A DNA stretch of 64,000 bases from an uncultured Pseudomonadota bacterium (GTDB lineage Bacteria > Pseudomonadota > Gammaproteobacteria > Xanthomonadales > Ahniellaceae). Every line of letters starts with the position of its first letter. Within the stretch, counting starts at the first letter, position 1. A program made the translations under genes and the position numbers. The stretch lies in contig CALKUS010000175.1 in assembly GCA_937996755.1 (NCBI GenBank), forward strand, positions 52,986 through 116,985, written 5' to 3'. Positions 53,657 through 64,000 of this stretch are shown here, piece after piece. The notes under the pieces were generated by a model. That model was not told the DNA's origin, made no database searches, and saw only the letters and a program-made list of their open reading frames with translations.

Positions 53657-54586
53657 TCAGCCCGGAGCCGGCGTCGCCCGGTTGCGGCCGCCCTGCTTGG
53701 AGAGGTACAGCGCGTGGTCGGCGCGGCGATACAGCGATTCCACGCCGCCCGCGTCGAGCGCGGCGTAGCCGAAGCTCGCGGTGACGGGCACGCGCATGTT
53801 GTCCTTTTCGGCGTTCTCGACGACGAGCGCCTCGATCGCGGCGCGCCATGCCTCGACGCGCGGCGCCGCTTCCGCCGGCGTGACGCCCGGCATGAGCAGC
53901 GCGAATTCCTCGCCGCCGACGCGGGCGAGCACTTCCGAGCCGCGCACGTGGTCTTCGAGCTCGTGGGCGACCGCCTTCAGCACCTGGTCGCCGACCGGGT
54001 GCCCGTGCTTGTCGTTGATCGACTTGAAGTGGTCGATGTCGAGCAGCGCGAGCGTGCACGGCCGGTCGGAGCGCTGCGTCTCGCGTTGCATCGCGGCCAT
54101 GAACGCGCGACGGTTCAGCACGCCGGTCAGCGCATCGCGGTTCGCGCGGTCGTGCAGCGCGGTGAGCATCGCGCCTTCCGGGTTGTTCGCGCCGAGGAAC
54201 TTCAGCACGACTTCGCCGACCGTGATGAGGTCCTTGTCGCGCAGGCTGTATTCCTCGATCTCGGCGTCGTTGACGCGCGTCTTGTTCGTCGCGCCGAGGT
54301 CCTCGACCACGAACTCCGTACGCTTGCGCCAGACGCGGCAGTGCTGCCGCGACACGCTGAGGTCGTCGATCATGACGTCCGCGTTCTCGTCGCGGCCGAT
54401 CGTGACCGAGTCGCCGAGCTCGAACCGCTCGCCGAGCATCGGCCCGCGCGTCACGACGAGGCAGGGCGGCGACTTCTCCACGAAGTTCGCGGCCGAAATG
54501 GCACGGACGGCAACCGTCCGCTCCTTCGGCTTGCCGGACGAAATGATCTTCATCCGCTTGGTGGATTGCTCGTCGCCGGTGCTCAT
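53657..54586 (-). CDS. FHA-GGDEF protein, probable diguanylate cyclase
   Basis: 309 residues from ATG 54586. N-terminal FHA domain, phosphothreonine-binding: VTIGRDENADVMIDDLSVSRQH with the conserved Gly-Arg and Ser-x-x-His. C-terminal GGDEF domain: HDRANRDALTGVLNRRAF, ALLDIDHFKSINDKHGHPVGD and the active site RVGGEEFALLMPG. The residues before GGEEF are RGSE rather than the RxxD of the usual inhibitory site, so feedback control by c-di-GMP may be altered. Cytoplasmic. It should make c-di-GMP in response to a phosphorylated partner (inference). Confidence 0.93.
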   Translation of the reverse strand: MSTGDEQSTKRMKIISSGKPKERTVAVRAISAANFVEKSPPCLVVTRGPMLGERFELGDSVTIGRDENADVMIDDLSVSRQHCRVWRKRTEFVVEDLGATNKTRVNDAEIEEYSLRDKDLITVGEVVLKFLGANNPEGAMLTALHDRANRDALTGVLNRRAFMAAMQRETQRSDRPCTLALLDIDHFKSINDKHGHPVGDQVLKAVAHELEDHVRGSEVLARVGGEEFALLMPGVTPAEAAPRVEAWRAAIEALVVENAEKDNMRVPVTASFGYAALDAGGVESLYRRADHALYLSKQGGRNRATPAPG

Positions 54587-54743
54587 TTCGAGGCCCCTGT
54601 CCGGGCGTCAATGCTACCGCGCGGAACACGAAAAAACCGGGACGGATGCGCGGTTCCGGCCCGGCTCGGGCGGCCCCTGAACCGGAAAGCGCGCATTGGC
54701 GTCGGTTCCCATCAGGCCGGGGCGGGACCTGACACTTTGCGGC

Positions 54744-55712
54744 TCATTCCCGCCTGAACGAGGCGCGCGCCCCGGGGTAGTCCACATCGACCCGGAACCA
54801 GCGAAACGCGCTGCCGCCCAGCGCGCCTTCGACGCGGGCGTCCATCCACTGCGACATGTACTCGTGGAACGCGCTGTCGGGCCGGCGCGTGAACCAGACG
54901 GGCCCGACCGCGTGGCCGGCGATGGTCACCTCCGGGACGGCGATGATGGGTGCGGCGCCGGCGTTGTCCTCGGCGCGCTCGACCACGCGCCAGTCCGGGT
55001 GCTTCGCGTGCCAGCGGTCGAAGATGCTCGCGACGATGAAGCTGGTGCCGCGCACCTTCGCGCCGCCGTCGCCGAGCCGCGCGAGCGCGTCGTCGGACAG
55101 CGCGAGCGTCGCGCCGGTGTCGAACAGGAACGAGATGGTTTCGCCATCGATGGTCGCCTCGATGCGCGGGAAGCTCGTCGTGCGCACGCCGTCCTTCGCC
55201 GGGAAGCCGAGCGGCACCGTGTGCGCCGGATCGAATTCCATGCCCGCCGCCGAGTCGTGCCAGGCCATCGCGCCGTTCGGATAGTCGAACGTCCAGACCC
55301 GGCCGCCGAACCATTCCTGGCCGAGCATGCCGTCGCGGAAGTCGGCCGAGCGCGGCGAGCGTTCGGCGACGAACAGCTGCCTGCGCTCGCCGAGCGGCGG
55401 CGGCAGCGCGTCGCTCCCGACGAAGGTCGGGAACGGGGCGAGCTTCGCGCGTTCCTCGCCTTCGCCCTGCTCGCTGACCGTGAGGCCCGCGCGAGCCGCG
55501 GAATCGGCATGGACGATGAAGCCGCCACCGGTATCGGTGAAGAACTCCAGCTTCTCGCCATTGGCGGCGGTCGCGGCCACGAACCAGCGGTCCGCCACGT
55601 GTTCCGTGCGAAGCGCGTGGCCCGCCGATTCCTGCGCGGTCGAGGCGGGCGGCGACGTGGCGCAGCCGGTTGCCGCGAGCGCGGCGAGCAGCAGGGTCGA
55701 GCGAGCCTTCAT
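54744..55712 (-). CDS. Lipoprotein with retropepsin-like aspartic protease domains (two DTG motifs)
   Basis: 322 residues from ATG 55712. Lipobox ALAATGC. Two aspartic protease half-sites: EFFTDTGGGFI near residue 60 and SFLFDTGATLAL near residue 195, each with hydrophobic-hydrophobic-Asp-Thr-Gly. The intervening and trailing beta segments (VWTFDYPNGAMAWHD, ALGGSAFRWFRVDVDY) fit a retropepsin-like or pepsin-like fold. Anchored in the periplasm. Divergent from glpK; 157 bp separate its stop from the FHA-GGDEF start, with a partial TTCCGG/CCGGAA hairpin there. Confidence 0.8.
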   Translation of the reverse strand: MKARSTLLLAALAATGCATSPPASTAQESAGHALRTEHVADRWFVAATAANGEKLEFFTDTGGGFIVHADSAARAGLTVSEQGEGEERAKLAPFPTFVGSDALPPPLGERRQLFVAERSPRSADFRDGMLGQEWFGGRVWTFDYPNGAMAWHDSAAGMEFDPAHTVPLGFPAKDGVRTTSFPRIEATIDGETISFLFDTGATLALSDDALARLGDGGAKVRGTSFIVASIFDRWHAKHPDWRVVERAEDNAGAAPIIAVPEVTIAGHAVGPVWFTRRPDSAFHEYMSQWMDARVEGALGGSAFRWFRVDVDYPGARASFRRE

Positions 55713-55756
55713 GTCGGTCTCCTTCCGGTGGACGAATTCTGCCTGCGTCGCGCTAG

Positions 55757-58248
<2,492 letters not shown>

Positions 58249-58481
58249 GCGAGGTTTTCCCGAAGTGTTCCTGCATCCACCGTAGGCGGCACCGCGTAAC
58301 GCGACAAGCCAACTGATGGCACCGGCCCGGAAGTCATGGCCGCGGGCACGCATGCCCGCAACGCACGGGTGGAAATACCCACGCGCCGGATTGTTTGCAG
58401 ATTCCCGCGCGGATTTCACGAAACGAGTGCATCGCGGTGACGAGAGTCGACGCGCCCCGAACACCACACGGAGATCCACGC

Positions 58482-59309
58482 ATGCAGATCCGGAACGTCG
58501 CACCCTCGCTGCTAGCACTGTCGCTCGCCGTCGCCCCCGCCATCGCGGTCGCCGACGACTGGACCGGTGGCTATCTCGGCCTGCATGCAGGCGCGGTCGC
58601 CGACCCCGACGACAACGACGACACCATCCGCTTCGATACCGGCCTGGACGGCGGCTTCGGCGACACCGTCTCCACGGCGGCCGGCGCGAACGCGTTCTCG
58701 CCCGGCTTCTGCGACGGCATCGCGCAGGACCGCACGCCCGCCGGCGGTTGCTCATCGAACCACGGCGGCGGCGACTACGGCATCCGCGCCGGCTACGACT
58801 GGCAGTCCGGCTCGATCGTCTACGGCGTGCTGTTCGAGTACGCGCAGGTCGAATCGCGCGACGCGGTGAGCGCGTTCAGCACGACGCCCGCGCGCTACAC
58901 GATCGTGCGCAAGCTCGACGACACGCTCGCCGTGCGCGGACGCATCGGCCTCGTGTTCGGCGACGGCAACAACCTCGTCTATGCGACCGGCGGATGGACG
59001 CGTGCCAACGTCGACAACTCGTTCGACACGAGCAACACCGTGAACACGTTCGTCGATCGCGGCGGCGGCGAAGCCGACGGCTGGCAGGCCGGCCTCGGCT
59101 ACGAACGCCGCTTCGGCGAGCGCTGGACCGTGGGCGTGGAGTACCTGATGAGCCGCCTCGACGACGACGACTACCTCGTGCGCGCGCAGGGTCCGGCGCC
59201 CGCCACGAACCCGTTCATCCTGCAGAACCCCGACGGCACGGATTTCCTGCGCAGCGACGACGACATCGACCTCGACAGCCTGCGCCTCACGGTGAACTGG
59301 CGCTTCTGA
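58482..59309 (+). CDS. Outer-membrane beta-barrel protein (OmpA/Opa-like fold)
   Basis: 275 residues from ATG 58482 with GGAG eight bases upstream; an in-frame ATG at 58395 is less likely. Signal peptide MQIRNVAPSLLALSLAVAPAIAVA. The mature protein shows alternating hydrophobic strands: WTGGYLGLHAGA, YGIRAGYDWQSGSIVYGVLFEY, LAVRGRIGLVF, YATGGWTRANV, GWQAGLGYERRFGERWTVGVEYL. It ends in SLRLTVNWRF with terminal Phe, the outer-membrane assembly signal. Eight-stranded barrel expected. Function unknown, often an adhesin-like or surface protein. Confidence 0.88.
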   Translation: MQIRNVAPSLLALSLAVAPAIAVADDWTGGYLGLHAGAVADPDDNDDTIRFDTGLDGGFGDTVSTAAGANAFSPGFCDGIAQDRTPAGGCSSNHGGGDYGIRAGYDWQSGSIVYGVLFEYAQVESRDAVSAFSTTPARYTIVRKLDDTLAVRGRIGLVFGDGNNLVYATGGWTRANVDNSFDTSNTVNTFVDRGGGEADGWQAGLGYERRFGERWTVGVEYLMSRLDDDDYLVRAQGPAPATNPFILQNPDGTDFLRSDDDIDLDSLRLTVNWRF

Positions 59310-59317
59310 TCGAACCC

Positions 59318-59449
59318 GAAACCGGGGTCAGGGTACGTTTCTGGCCGCGCGCGCGTCCCACGCGCGCGGCGCATGACGGCCCGCGAGGGCGTCGTCGCCG
59401 CCTCGAGGCGCGATTACCGGCGCGAACAACGTACGCTGGTCCCGGTTTC
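59318..59449. mobile_element. MITE-like element with 22-bp imperfect terminal inverted repeats
   Basis: The left end GAAACCGGGGTCAGGGTACG (59318 on, arm to 59339) and the right end (59428-59449) are inverted copies with 19 of 22 positions matching. Inside is a second hairpin, GCCGCGCGCG/CGCGCGCGGC (59344-59370). CCGGGGTCAG-GTACG-type ends are familiar from REP-associated transposase elements of this group (general knowledge). No transposase is encoded here; it would be mobilised in trans. It lies between the barrel protein and a lipoprotein gene. Confidence 0.6.
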
Positions 59450-59574
59450 CGGCGCGCACTCCGGCGATCGTCCCTGGCCGCATTTCCCGCGTTGGACCGA
59501 AAGTCGCTGCGCGCGCCGAGCGCGTGCGGGACGATCGTGGACCACGCCGACACCACCGGAGAAGGGGAATCGAG

Positions 59575-60303
59575 ATGATCGACCGGAACTTCCGCTCACG
59601 CTGCAAGACAACCCTTGCGACTGGCTCGTTGCTCCTGCTGTTCGCGCTGCTGCTCTCGGGCTGCGCGGCTTCCGGGACCGCGAGCGTCGCGAAGGCCTAC
59701 CAGCCGCAGCCCGGTGAGCCCGTCGGCTGGCTCGCCGGCTCGCTCGCCGCGCGCGGCGGAGAGTTCGGCTCGTTCAGCGGCAACAGCGTCGACTTCCGCC
59801 TGGTCGGTGGAAAGCACGCCGGCAATTTCTATCTCTACGTGGTCGGGACGATGGACGGCTATCCGCCGAAGATCGACCTGGTCGAAGGCAACAACTTCCT
59901 GCAGACCTACCTCGTGCCGATGAAGCCCGGTCGCTACGAGGTCTATGCCGGTTCGATGTCGACCGACACGGGCATGGCGTCCTTCTCCGTGAACAGCAAG
60001 AAGAACCAGGTGTCGCTGCCGTTCCAGATCGAGGCGGGCAAGGTGACGTACCTCGGGGCATTCACCACCGAGTCGTTCGGCGGCAAGAACCTGTTCGGCC
60101 AGCGCATCCGGGCCGGCGCCTACTTCGTCGTGACGAACGAACGCGAGCGCGACCTGGCGCTGCTCGCGAAGAAGGGCGTGATGCCCGACCCGGCGGTCGA
60201 AGTCGTCGAAGCCGTGCCCGCGTTCGAGCTGCAGGACATCTTCGTGCGCGCGCCGATGCTCGACGGCAAGGGCCTCTCGGCGCGGCTCGGCATGTTCGAC
60301 TGA
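59575..60303 (+). CDS. Lipoprotein, hypothetical (242 residues)
   Basis: ATG 59575 with AAGGGGA upstream. Lipobox LLLSGC. The mature part is beta-rich (GWLAGSLAARGGEFGSFSGNSVDFRL, NFYLYVVGTMDG, RYEVYAGSMSTD, GKVTYLGAFTTESFGGKNLFGQR), resembling small periplasmic sandwich domains of unknown role. Located after the inverted-repeat element at 59318-59449. Function unknown. Confidence 0.75.
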   Translation: MIDRNFRSRCKTTLATGSLLLLFALLLSGCAASGTASVAKAYQPQPGEPVGWLAGSLAARGGEFGSFSGNSVDFRLVGGKHAGNFYLYVVGTMDGYPPKIDLVEGNNFLQTYLVPMKPGRYEVYAGSMSTDTGMASFSVNSKKNQVSLPFQIEAGKVTYLGAFTTESFGGKNLFGQRIRAGAYFVVTNERERDLALLAKKGVMPDPAVEVVEAVPAFELQDIFVRAPMLDGKGLSARLGMFD

Positions 60304-60403
60304 CGCGTCCGCGCACGCCCCGCCGCATCCCCGCAGCGGCCGTTCCGGTGGGAGGTTCGCCGCCCGAACGGCATCTAGATAGGTGGGGAAAAGGAGGGGC
60401 GTC

Positions 60404-61972
60404 ATGCGCCTGGCAGGGATGTTGCCGCGCCGCGCGATTCGTTCGTGCGGCGCCGCTGCGTGCGCTTCCTTCCTCGCCCTCGTCGCGGCAGCGCCCATCG
60501 CCGCGCAGCCCGCTGGCCGTGCGGCCGCCGCAACCGCCACCGAACGGCAGCGCGTCAGCACGCGCGAGCTGCGCAACGAGTTCCGCCGCGCCGACCGCGT
60601 GAGCGTGCCCGTGGAGCTGACGCGGCGCGGCGACGAAGTCGTGCTGCAGGCGAGCGACGATTCGGTGCGCGTCGCGAATCCCTCCGCGATCAGCAAGTAC
60701 GTGCGCCAGTTGCCGGTGCGCGCGGACGTCGTGCGCGACGACGCCGGCGTCGTCGAGGTTCGCAGCTTGAAGCTCGAGGCGACGGAGAGCTGGAAACGGC
60801 GCTGGCAGCAGCTGCCGCCGCAGGAGAGGCAGCGCTACTCGCGCATCAATGCGGCGCAGCGCCGCGTGAGCGATGCCGCCGATCGCGCGCTCGCGACGGA
60901 TGCGACGGAAGCGGACCTGCGCACGCTCGATGCGGCCGTCGACCAGGCGCAGGAGGCGGTCGTCGCGCAGTACAGCGTGATGCGCGTCGAGACGAACGAG
61001 GCGGCGCGCGCCGAGCAGCGCATGCTGGTCGAGGAGCATCGCGAGCTGCAGCGCGCGAGCAAGGGCATGTACGGCCTGAATCGCGACGATCGCTATCCGC
61101 CCCAGGCGTACCAGACGATCTTCCGCAACTCGCGCGGCGCGTTCGCGCTGAAGCGGCTCGGCGAGCCGAAGCCGCGCTGCAGCGGCGTGCTGATCAGCGA
61201 CCGCCTGGGCCTCACGAACAACCACTGCATCGGCAACGAGCTGCCCGACGAATTCGTCGTCGTGTTCGACTACGAAGACACGCTCGCGGGCTCGCACCTG
61301 GAGGAGCACGCGTTCCCGGTGAAGGACTTCCTGATCGAGGACGAGGACGATCGCGCCGGCCTCGACTTCGTGCTGCTCGACCTCGGCGAAGTCGACGGCA
61401 AGGCGCCGGGCGCGAGCTACAAGCCGCAGTGCCTGTCGACCGAGCTGGTGAAGCGCGACGACCCGCTGTACGTCGTCGGCTATCCGCTCGGCGACCCGCG
61501 CACCGTGCACGACAACGCGTTCGTGTACTTCCCGTGGCGCGTGACCGAGGCCGAGTACGCCGAGCTGGAGCTGCTCGTGCGCTCCGAGTTCGCGTCGCTG
61601 CAGGACGAGCAGCAGTCGTGGATCGACGGCAAGCTGCGCGAATTCAGCGACAGCTACAAGCGCCACGACGACGGTGAAGCCAGCTGGTACGAGTACATCA
61701 GCACGCGCTTCGGCGACCAGCCGACGATCGGCGCGGACAGCGACACCTATCGCGGTAATTCGGGCTCGCCCGTCTTCCATCGCCGCACGCACCGCGTGAT
61801 CGGCCTGCTGTTCGACGGCCAGGACGACCTCTCCACGCCGTGGGAGCCGGGCTGGCGCGCGCACGAAGCGGTGTTGCCGATCGCGCCGGTGATCGCGCGC
61901 CTCGACGCGGTGTTCGGGCAGTGGCGCGACGAGCCCGGCACCTGCGTCGCCAGCCTGGGACCCACGCCATGA
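60404..61972 (+). CDS. Exported trypsin-like serine protease
   Basis: 522 residues from ATG 60404, with AGGAGG seven bases upstream; ATG 60383 is possible. A signal peptide is followed by a helical, probably coiled-coil region (about 120-220). The catalytic domain has GLTNNHCIGN (His), LDFVLLDLG (Asp) and RGNSGSPVFH (Ser), the chymotrypsin/trypsin-like triad. Cys pair near CSGVLIS and NNHCI. Periplasmic or secreted. It overlaps the subtilase gene by ATGA, so the two proteases are made together. Confidence 0.85.
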   Translation: MRLAGMLPRRAIRSCGAAACASFLALVAAAPIAAQPAGRAAAATATERQRVSTRELRNEFRRADRVSVPVELTRRGDEVVLQASDDSVRVANPSAISKYVRQLPVRADVVRDDAGVVEVRSLKLEATESWKRRWQQLPPQERQRYSRINAAQRRVSDAADRALATDATEADLRTLDAAVDQAQEAVVAQYSVMRVETNEAARAEQRMLVEEHRELQRASKGMYGLNRDDRYPPQAYQTIFRNSRGAFALKRLGEPKPRCSGVLISDRLGLTNNHCIGNELPDEFVVVFDYEDTLAGSHLEEHAFPVKDFLIEDEDDRAGLDFVLLDLGEVDGKAPGASYKPQCLSTELVKRDDPLYVVGYPLGDPRTVHDNAFVYFPWRVTEAEYAELELLVRSEFASLQDEQQSWIDGKLREFSDSYKRHDDGEASWYEYISTRFGDQPTIGADSDTYRGNSGSPVFHRRTHRVIGLLFDGQDDLSTPWEPGWRAHEAVLPIAPVIARLDAVFGQWRDEPGTCVASLGPTP

Positions 61973-63651
61973 ACCGCATCGCCCGCTGTGCGTCGATCGT
62001 CGCGCTGCTGCTCGGTGCGTGCACCAGCAACGGGCCGGAGAAGCGCGAGCCCGAGCACGTTGCGAACGACGGGCCATCCCGCGCGTGGCTCGTCGAGCGT
62101 CGCGCGGGCCAGGACGAGTCGGCCGTGCGCGACGCCGCGGCCACGGCCGGACTGCGCGTGGCTTCGATCGAGCCGTTGTTCCCCGAGGCCGCGATGCGCG
62201 ACGACCCCGACGGGCTCGCACGCATCTCGCTGCTGCGCGCGACCGGCGCGGTAACCGACGCGGATGCGTGGGACGCGGCGTATCGCCTGCGCGACGCCGG
62301 CGGTTTCGTGAACGTGGAGCCCGACCTCGATGCGACCATCGTGGACGCGATGCGGCGCCAGGCTGCGACGGCGTGCCTCGGCGACGACGGCGTGCCCGCA
62401 CCGTCCGACACCACGTGGTCGCTGCGCGAGATGCACGTCGATGCAGCGCGCGCGCTGCCGCTGCCGCCGGGCGGCAAGGCGCTCGGCGAGGGCGTGCGCA
62501 TCTGCCACCCGGATTCCGGATACACCGACCACGTCGACCTCGACGCCGCGCGCTTCGACCTCGCGTCCGACCTCGACCTGATCGGCGACGACGACGACGC
62601 GCGCGATCCGCTCGGCTACTCGGGCAACCCGGGCCACGGCACCGCGACGGGCAGCGTGCTCGTGAGCAGCGGCGACGTGCTCGCGGGCGGCGGCAGCGGC
62701 CCGCCGGGCAAGGTGTCCGGCCTCGCGCCGCGCGCGACGCTCGTGCCGATCCGCTCGTTCAAGAGCGTGATCCAGGTGTTCGACTCCGACATCGCGCGCG
62801 CCGTGAACCACGCGGTGGCGGCGCAATGCGACGTGATCTCGATGAGCCTCGGCGGTCGTCTGTTCTTCGGGCTCGAGCGCGCGATCGACGACGCCGTCCG
62901 GCGCGGAGTGATCGTCGTCGCGGCGTCCGGCAACTGCGTCGGCTTCGTCGTGGCGCCGGCCGCGTACGACAACAGCATCGCCGTGGCCGGCAGCAACGCG
63001 GCTCACGCGCCGTGGAAGGGTTCTTCGCGCGGCAAGGCGATCGACATCACGGCGCCGGGCGAGGACGTCTACGTCGCGCGCGCGTCGGTCGCGCCCGGCG
63101 TGCACACCGAAGCGACGCCGGGCGACGGCACGTCGTTCGCGACGGCGGCCGTCGCGGGTGCCGCGGCGAGCTGGATCGCGTTCCACGGACGCGACGCGCT
63201 CGCGGCCGCGCAGCACGGCGCGACGCGTCGCGATCTGTTCGCGGCGGCGCTGCGCGAATCGGTCACCGTGCCGGCCGGCTGGAACACGGCGAAGTACGGG
63301 CCCGGCATCCTCGACGTCGAGAAGCTGTTCCGCTTCGACATCGCCACGGCGGCGCCGTCGCAGCTGCAGGCCCCGAGCGACGACGTCGTGTCGCTGCTCG
63401 CGCGCATGCTCGACCTCGATCGCGCCGTCGTGCGCGATGGGCTGGCCCGCATGCTGGGCGCGCCGGCCGACCTCGACGCGGCGCTCGCACGCTACGGCGG
63501 CGAGCTGCTCGACCTCGCGGCGCGCGATGCGGACGCGTTCCGCGCGGCGCTCGCGCCGCCGTCCGATCCCGCGGCGATCTCGCGCGGCGCGGGCGCGGTG
63601 CGCGCCGGCGCATCGTCGACGCTGGCTGCGCGCCTCGCGCGCCCGCAGTGA
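61969..63651 (+). CDS. Subtilisin-like serine protease (S8), lipoprotein-type
   Basis: 560 residues from ATG 61969, overlapping the trypsin-like protease. Lipobox LLLGAC predicts a membrane-anchored periplasmic enzyme. The S8 triad is visible: Asp in CHPDSGYTDH near residue 183, His in PGHGTATGS near 224, Ser in PGDGTSFATA near 388, with SGNCVGFVVAPAAYDNSIAVAG giving the oxyanion Asn. Residues about 465-560 form a C-terminal helical extension. Overlaps the next lipoprotein gene by TGATG. Probably processes or degrades envelope or surface proteins (inference). Confidence 0.9.
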   Translation: MNRIARCASIVALLLGACTSNGPEKREPEHVANDGPSRAWLVERRAGQDESAVRDAAATAGLRVASIEPLFPEAAMRDDPDGLARISLLRATGAVTDADAWDAAYRLRDAGGFVNVEPDLDATIVDAMRRQAATACLGDDGVPAPSDTTWSLREMHVDAARALPLPPGGKALGEGVRICHPDSGYTDHVDLDAARFDLASDLDLIGDDDDARDPLGYSGNPGHGTATGSVLVSSGDVLAGGGSGPPGKVSGLAPRATLVPIRSFKSVIQVFDSDIARAVNHAVAAQCDVISMSLGGRLFFGLERAIDDAVRRGVIVVAASGNCVGFVVAPAAYDNSIAVAGSNAAHAPWKGSSRGKAIDITAPGEDVYVARASVAPGVHTEATPGDGTSFATAAVAGAAASWIAFHGRDALAAAQHGATRRDLFAAALRESVTVPAGWNTAKYGPGILDVEKLFRFDIATAAPSQLQAPSDDVVSLLARMLDLDRAVVRDGLARMLGAPADLDAALARYGGELLDLAARDADAFRAALAPPSDPAAISRGAGAVRAGASSTLAARLARPQ

Positions 63652-64000
63652 TGGCGCGTGGCCGGACGCTGGCCTTCGTGATCCGCGACGCCGCGCTGCT
63701 CGTGACCCTCGCGTTCGCTGCCGCGTGCGAGCGAGCGGCGCCGCCGGTGTCGGCTACGCCCAGGCCGGTGGCCGCCACGCCGACGCCGGCAGCGAGTCCG
63801 CCGCCCGCGCGGCGTCCGGTCGTCGCGATGCAGCAGGCGCCCGCGGCATCCGACGCGCCGCCGCGCACGCTCGCCGTCTACACGCTGTCGCGCGGCAAGG
63901 GCGTGCCCGATGAGGCGCGCGCGACGCTGAAGGAAATTCGCGCGCTGCTCGACGCGGCGCGCAACGACGGGCGCGTGACCGACATGGCGTCGACGCGCAT
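63651..64000 (+). CDS. Partial lipoprotein, third gene of the protease operon
   Basis: About 116 codons visible from ATG 63651, cut by the right edge. Lipobox LAFAAAC near residue 27. A Pro/Ala/Thr-rich linker (about 30-60) is followed by a helical start (VPDEARATLKEIRALLDAARND). Overlap with the subtilase stop shows coupling. No family can be named from this fragment; an accessory factor or inhibitor of the proteases is a guess. Confidence 0.7.
   Translation, partial: MARGRTLAFVIRDAALLVTLAFAAACERAAPPVSATPRPVAATPTPAASPPPARRPVVAMQQAPAASDAPPRTLAVYTLSRGKGVPDEARATLKEIRALLDAARNDGRVTDMASTR

Overview
The window is very GC-rich (roughly 70% by eye) and densely coded on both strands. Many genes are joined by ATGA or TGATG overlaps, several lack a Shine-Dalgarno site, and much of the content is secreted proteins and lipoproteins. 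Gene content (creBC, a DUF1415 protein, a DUF4105 protein, katG, FadD, glpK, a zinc-free-looking anti-sigma factor, an outer-membrane barrel protein) together with a recurring extreme C-terminal 'LFANGFE' tail suggests a gammaproteobacterium of the Xanthomonadales, probably Rhodanobacteraceae (Dokdonella-like). That placement is an inference from protein style; no rRNA is present. I saw no tRNA, rRNA, CRISPR array or intact insertion sequence.

Layout. 1-8.1 kb: small membrane and hypothetical proteins, an EF-hand protein, a D-threonine aldolase/D-serine dehydratase-like PLP enzyme, a secreted protein with an Hcp-like domain preceded by a tiny tagged exported protein, and a zinc-independent MDR oxidoreductase. 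8.2-15 kb: a secreted protein, a PEP-mutase family enzyme, a DUF1801 protein, an AraC-VOC pair, membrane proteins, a DUF4105 protein and a glutathione S-transferase lacking the usual catalytic Ser. 15-18 kb: katG with a repeated upstream motif and a strong hairpin terminator. 18-25.5 kb: small exported proteins, a fatty-acid hydroxylase family protein, a diheme cytochrome with thrombospondin type 3 repeats, and an orphan PAS histidine kinase. 25.5-34.3 kb: a tagged PQQ-type sugar dehydrogenase, creB-creC, a crotonase, a DUF1287 protein, a zinc ribbon protein, a doubly tagged exported protein and a YtpQ-like protein. 34.6-41.9 kb: one giant secreted repeat protein of about 2412 residues.

41.9-48 kb: an SRPBCC-sterol desaturase pair, a PepSY-like pair, a lower-GC higBA toxin-antitoxin island bordered by short inverted repeats, and a four-gene minus-strand cluster (Tat-exported ferritin-like protein, cytochrome c, ECF sigma factor, lipoprotein). 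48-59.3 kb: FadD, exported hypothetical proteins, an ECF sigma/anti-sigma pair with a plausible autoregulated promoter, an FHA-GGDEF protein, and glpK flanked by two unrelated-looking retropepsin-like lipoproteins. 59.3-64 kb: a small MITE-like inverted-repeat element, a lipoprotein, and an overlapping operon of a trypsin-like protease, a subtilase and a lipoprotein that runs off the window.

The most interesting theme is the envelope and secretome. At least three exported proteins end exactly in LF(A/K)(N/D)GFE, one orphan remnant carries the same tail, and two more have internal or degenerate copies. No transmembrane helix or basic tail follows the motif, so it does not look like LPXTG, PEP-CTERM, GlyGly-CTERM or MYXO-CTERM. 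It may be an undescribed sorting or processing tag.
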